This document shows positions 61,832 to 64,000 of a DNA stretch of 64,000 nucleotides, piece after piece. The notes below the pieces were generated by a model that had not been told where the DNA came from, did no database searches, and saw only the letters and a list, made by a program, of their open reading frames with translations. Each line of letters begins with the position of its first letter. The first letter of the stretch is position 1. The DNA comes from JAGVSV01 sp050952845 (GTDB lineage: Bacteria > Bacillota > Clostridia > Christensenellales > Aristaeellaceae), in assembly GCA_050952845.1 (NCBI GenBank), contig JBMNLP010000001.1:1488001-1552000 (forward strand). Reading direction: 5' to 3'. The position numbers and the translations under genes are program-made.

Positions 61832-62857
61832 ATGGACATCAGGCGCATCTACAGCACAGATAAACGGGCCATGGCAGAGGTGATCGCCCTGCTTGAACAG
61901 GAGGGCATCAGCCTGGACAAGAACCTGGACTACACCCTGGGCCTGTACGACGAGGACGACCATTTAGCAGCGACCGGGTCATTTTACCGCAACACCTTGC
62001 GATGCCTGGCGGTGGATAGCGCCCATCAGGGCGAGGGGCTGATGGCGGTGGTGGTGTCCCGATTGATGGAGGAGCTGTTTGCCCGGGGACAGCACCATCT
62101 GTTTGTGTATACCAAGCGCACGGCAGCGCAGAGCATCGCCGCCCTTGGCTTTTATGAGATTGCAGCGACCGATAAGGTAGCATTCCTGGAAAACCGCCGC
62201 ACTGCCTTCCGGGACTATGTAAAGAGCCTTTCCAGGCCGGATCATACGCCTGAAAAGGTGGGCGCCATTGTGATGAACGCCAACCCTTTCTCGCTGGGGC
62301 ATCTGTACCTGACGGAAACAGCAGCGGCTGCCTGCGATGCGCTGCACCTGTTCATGGTGTCGGAGGATGTGTCGGAGTTTCCATATCAGGTGCGCGAAAG
62401 GCTGATCTTAGAAGGCACGCAGCACATCCCCCATGTGTATCACCACTCCACGGGCCCATACCTAATATCGTCGGCAACGTTTCCCAGCTATTTTATACAG
62501 GAGTCCGAGGCGCTGACGCTGGCCCAGGCGCGGCTGGATGCCCAAGTATTCGGACGCATTGCCAGAGAACTGCACATTACTGACCGGTTTGTGGGGGAAG
62601 AACCCCTGTCCCCCGCCACTCACCTGTACAACCAGGCCATGGCACAGGAACTGCCCCGCGAGGGCATTGCACTGACCATACTTAAAAGGAAAACCGACAA
62701 CGGCACCGACCCCATCAGCGCCACCAGGATACGCAGGCTGCTGAAAGAAGGCCAGCTGGAAGCGCTACGGCCTCTGGTGCCGGAAACAACGTATGCCTTC
62801 CTGATAAGCGAGGAAGGACTAAAAATTGCTGAAAAGATGCGGATGAAAAAAGAGTAA
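61832..62857 (+). CDS. citC: [Citrate (pro-3S)-lyase] ligase
   Basis: This 341-residue enzyme acetylates the prosthetic group of citrate lyase, activating it. The N-terminal GNAT-like part shows LRCLAVDSAHQGEGLMAVVV. The nucleotidyltransferase part shows GAIVMNANPFSLGHLYLTE (HxGH-like site), FPSYFIQ and DPISATRIRRLLKEG. AAGGAAGG precedes the ATG. No citrate lyase subunits (citD, E, F) are visible on either side; a hairpin and a repeat element follow. The gene may be displaced from its lyase operon. Confidence 0.9.
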   Translation: MDIRRIYSTDKRAMAEVIALLEQEGISLDKNLDYTLGLYDEDDHLAATGSFYRNTLRCLAVDSAHQGEGLMAVVVSRLMEELFARGQHHLFVYTKRTAAQSIAALGFYEIAATDKVAFLENRRTAFRDYVKSLSRPDHTPEKVGAIVMNANPFSLGHLYLTETAAAACDALHLFMVSEDVSEFPYQVRERLILEGTQHIPHVYHHSTGPYLISSATFPSYFIQESEALTLAQARLDAQVFGRIARELHITDRFVGEEPLSPATHLYNQAMAQELPREGIALTILKRKTDNGTDPISATRIRRLLKEGQLEALRPLVPETTYAFLISEEGLKIAEKMRMKKE

Positions 62858-62888
62858 AGTCCTCGGGATTGTAACAAAAGCCTCTTTC

Positions 62889-62928
62889 AGGAATCCGGGG
62901 CACTTTTGAAAAAATGCCCCGGATTCCT
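62889..62928. terminator. 14-bp perfect hairpin after citC
   Basis: AGGAATCCGGGGCA (62889-62902) pairs exactly with TGCCCCGGATTCCT (62915-62928) around a 12-base loop. The loop is A-rich on plus. No clean U-run follows on either strand, so termination strength is uncertain. Confidence 0.55.
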
Positions 62929-62976
62929 CCCGGTTCTATTCGTTTCTCCCCCGTTCCCGGTCTCCGGCTATTTCTC

Positions 62977-63138
62977 ATATCAACGTAAAATATTCATGCA
63001 TCCAAAGGGCTGAGGGATTTTGGCTTGCAGCGAGGAGCAGATGAGGGAAGCGTAGCAGCGCTACGCTGACCGAGCAGCCGACGATGCTGCAAGACAAAAG
63101 ACCCGGCACGACGATGCGTTAATGTTTGGAGTTGGTAT
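62977..63138. repeat. Dispersed MITE-like structured repeat, copy 2
   Basis: A 162-bp copy of the element at 53257-53422. Ends read ATATCAAC and GTTGGTAT. The central hairpin is unchanged; the outer arm differs more than the inner part. The stop codon of the right-edge surface protein lies inside it. Confidence 0.82.
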
Positions 63139-64000
63139 CAGCAGCAAACGCCACCATCTGCTCGGCAACCTGCGCCCAGCTGTGAATGCCATCGTAGGCG
63201 ATGAGGCTGTCGCTGAAGGGCTTGTTCTCGTTGCCGCGGTAGTAGTTGCAGTCGGCGCGGAGGGCGATGATGGCCAAGGAACCGGGAGCGGCCACGGGCT
63301 GACCAAAGGGCTGGGAAGTGGAGGTGAGGGCGGTGACGCTATCCAGACTGTTGAACAGCTGCCAAGCTAAGTTTTTAAGCCATGTGGGCTCTGAAAGCCT
63401 GTCCACCTGCACGGTTAGGGTGCCGCCCAATACGGTGATGGAGACCCAGCCAATGTGGTAATCTTCCTCAGCGATGAGAGGAAACCGGTAGGTGCCATCC
63501 ACAGCCGGATCGAGCACAATAAGGCGCTGGGTAAAACCGGCAAGTGCGGGGCTCAATTGACCAGCCATGGGGCCGTAGGGCTGGGCGACGGTGTCATAGC
63601 GGAAGGCCTTGCTTTGTACATAGGTGCTGGTGCGGGCTACCTGACCGCATACGGTGCAGTAGGTTACCTGCTCGCCCTTGCGTCGGGTGGTGGCGCCGCG
63701 GATGGCCTTCCAGTTGCCATCACTCTTATGACCGGTTGCTTTGACGGTGCGGGTTTGCACAGTGCCGCACAGAGCGCAGGTGCGGTTCTCGCTGCCCTTG
63801 GTGGTGCAGGTGGGGGCAAGGGTGGTCGTCCAGGGGCCAAAGGCGTGGGCGAGGGCCTTAAGCTGCATCTGCTGTTTGGCGTGACAGATGCTGCACTCAC
63901 GCTCGCTGAGGCCAGTGACGCCGCAGGCAGCAGCCTTGAGGGTGATGTAAGGGCCCCAGTTGTGCTTCAACGCTGGCAATACCCGGGTTTCTTTGACGCC
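63119..64000 (-). CDS. Surface-type protein with CxxC repeats, C-terminal part (runs off right edge)
   Basis: The minus-strand frame is open to the window end and covers 293 codons. Three Cys-pair repeats come first (CSICHAKQQ, CALCGTVQTRTV, CTVCGQVARTS), each preceded by a W and followed by His, a pattern seen in long secreted proteins of Clostridia. A beta-rich domain follows (FTQRLIVLDPAVDGTYRFPL, GGTLTVQVDRLSEPTWLKNL). The last residues ADTNSKH and the stop fall inside the dispersed repeat, so the natural C-terminus may have been cut. N-terminus and any signal peptide lie outside the window. Confidence 0.7.
   Translation of the reverse strand, partial: GVKETRVLPALKHNWGPYITLKAAACGVTGLSERECSICHAKQQMQLKALAHAFGPWTTTLAPTCTTKGSENRTCALCGTVQTRTVKATGHKSDGNWKAIRGATTRRKGEQVTYCTVCGQVARTSTYVQSKAFRYDTVAQPYGPMAGQLSPALAGFTQRLIVLDPAVDGTYRFPLIAEEDYHIGWVSITVLGGTLTVQVDRLSEPTWLKNLAWQLFNSLDSVTALTSTSQPFGQPVAAPGSLAIIALRADCNYYRGNENKPFSDSLIAYDGIHSWAQVAEQMVAFAADTNSKH

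Overview
The window looks like chromosome from a Gram-positive anaerobic Firmicute of the class Clostridia. Support comes from gene content: an HPr kinase, the conserved phoH-pgpH-ybeY-cdd-era cluster, a bacterial AraM-type glycerol-1-phosphate dehydrogenase, a Re-type citrate synthase, radical SAM/SPASM maturation machinery, strong AGGAGG ribosome sites and sigma-A-like promoters. Genus and species cannot be told from sequence alone. No tRNA, rRNA, CRISPR array or prophage was seen.

Layout. (1) 1-9.1 kb, housekeeping: asnS (cut by the left edge), a ROK sugar kinase, hprK, then phoH-pgpH-[ybeY::cdd]-era-apbE. YbeY and cytidine deaminase are fused in one frame. (2) 9.2-16.1 kb, sugar uptake: GH127 beta-L-arabinofuranosidase, a YesN/AraC-type response regulator, an ABC solute-binding protein and two permeases, with no ATPase in the operon. 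(3) 16.1-28.5 kb, mixed core: class A PBP, a membrane-anchored Ig-like repeat protein, AraM, AI-2E-family exporter, RpiR regulator, BaiN-like flavoprotein, 3'-5' exonuclease, uridine-kinase-like enzyme. (4) 28.5-33.8 kb: MgtC-like protein, an HDAC-fold deacetylase translationally coupled to a hydantoinase/oxoprolinase, and an intact ISAs1-family insertion sequence (17-bp perfect inverted repeats, 9-bp target duplication) sitting next to that operon's promoter. (5) 34.0-38.1 kb: a protein with two complete radical SAM/SPASM modules, followed by a helical-repeat gene broken by one in-frame TAG. (6) 38.3-54.4 kb: a large accessory locus of exported proteins. Six genes run left and several run right from a shared intergenic region carrying an 18-bp perfect inverted repeat. 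It includes a SEL1-repeat protein, a transmembrane Ser/Thr kinase with an extracellular LRR domain, lipoproteins, a DUF6273-like protein, gene remnants and a tandemly duplicated helical HTH-like protein. (7) 54.5-64 kb, amino acid and citrate metabolism: metY-metA (acetyl-type), a Re-citrate synthase/aconitase/isocitrate dehydrogenase operon that would supply 2-oxoglutarate, an orphan citC, and a CxxC-repeat surface protein cut by the right edge.

A roughly 165-bp structured repeat occurs twice (53257-53422 and 62977-63138). Each copy supplies the stop codon of a neighbouring reading frame.

The best candidates for undescribed biology are the dual radical-SAM gene with its helical-repeat partner, and the LRR-kinase/exported-protein locus with its own uncharacterised shared domain. 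All assignments come from reading motifs by eye; no database search was run.
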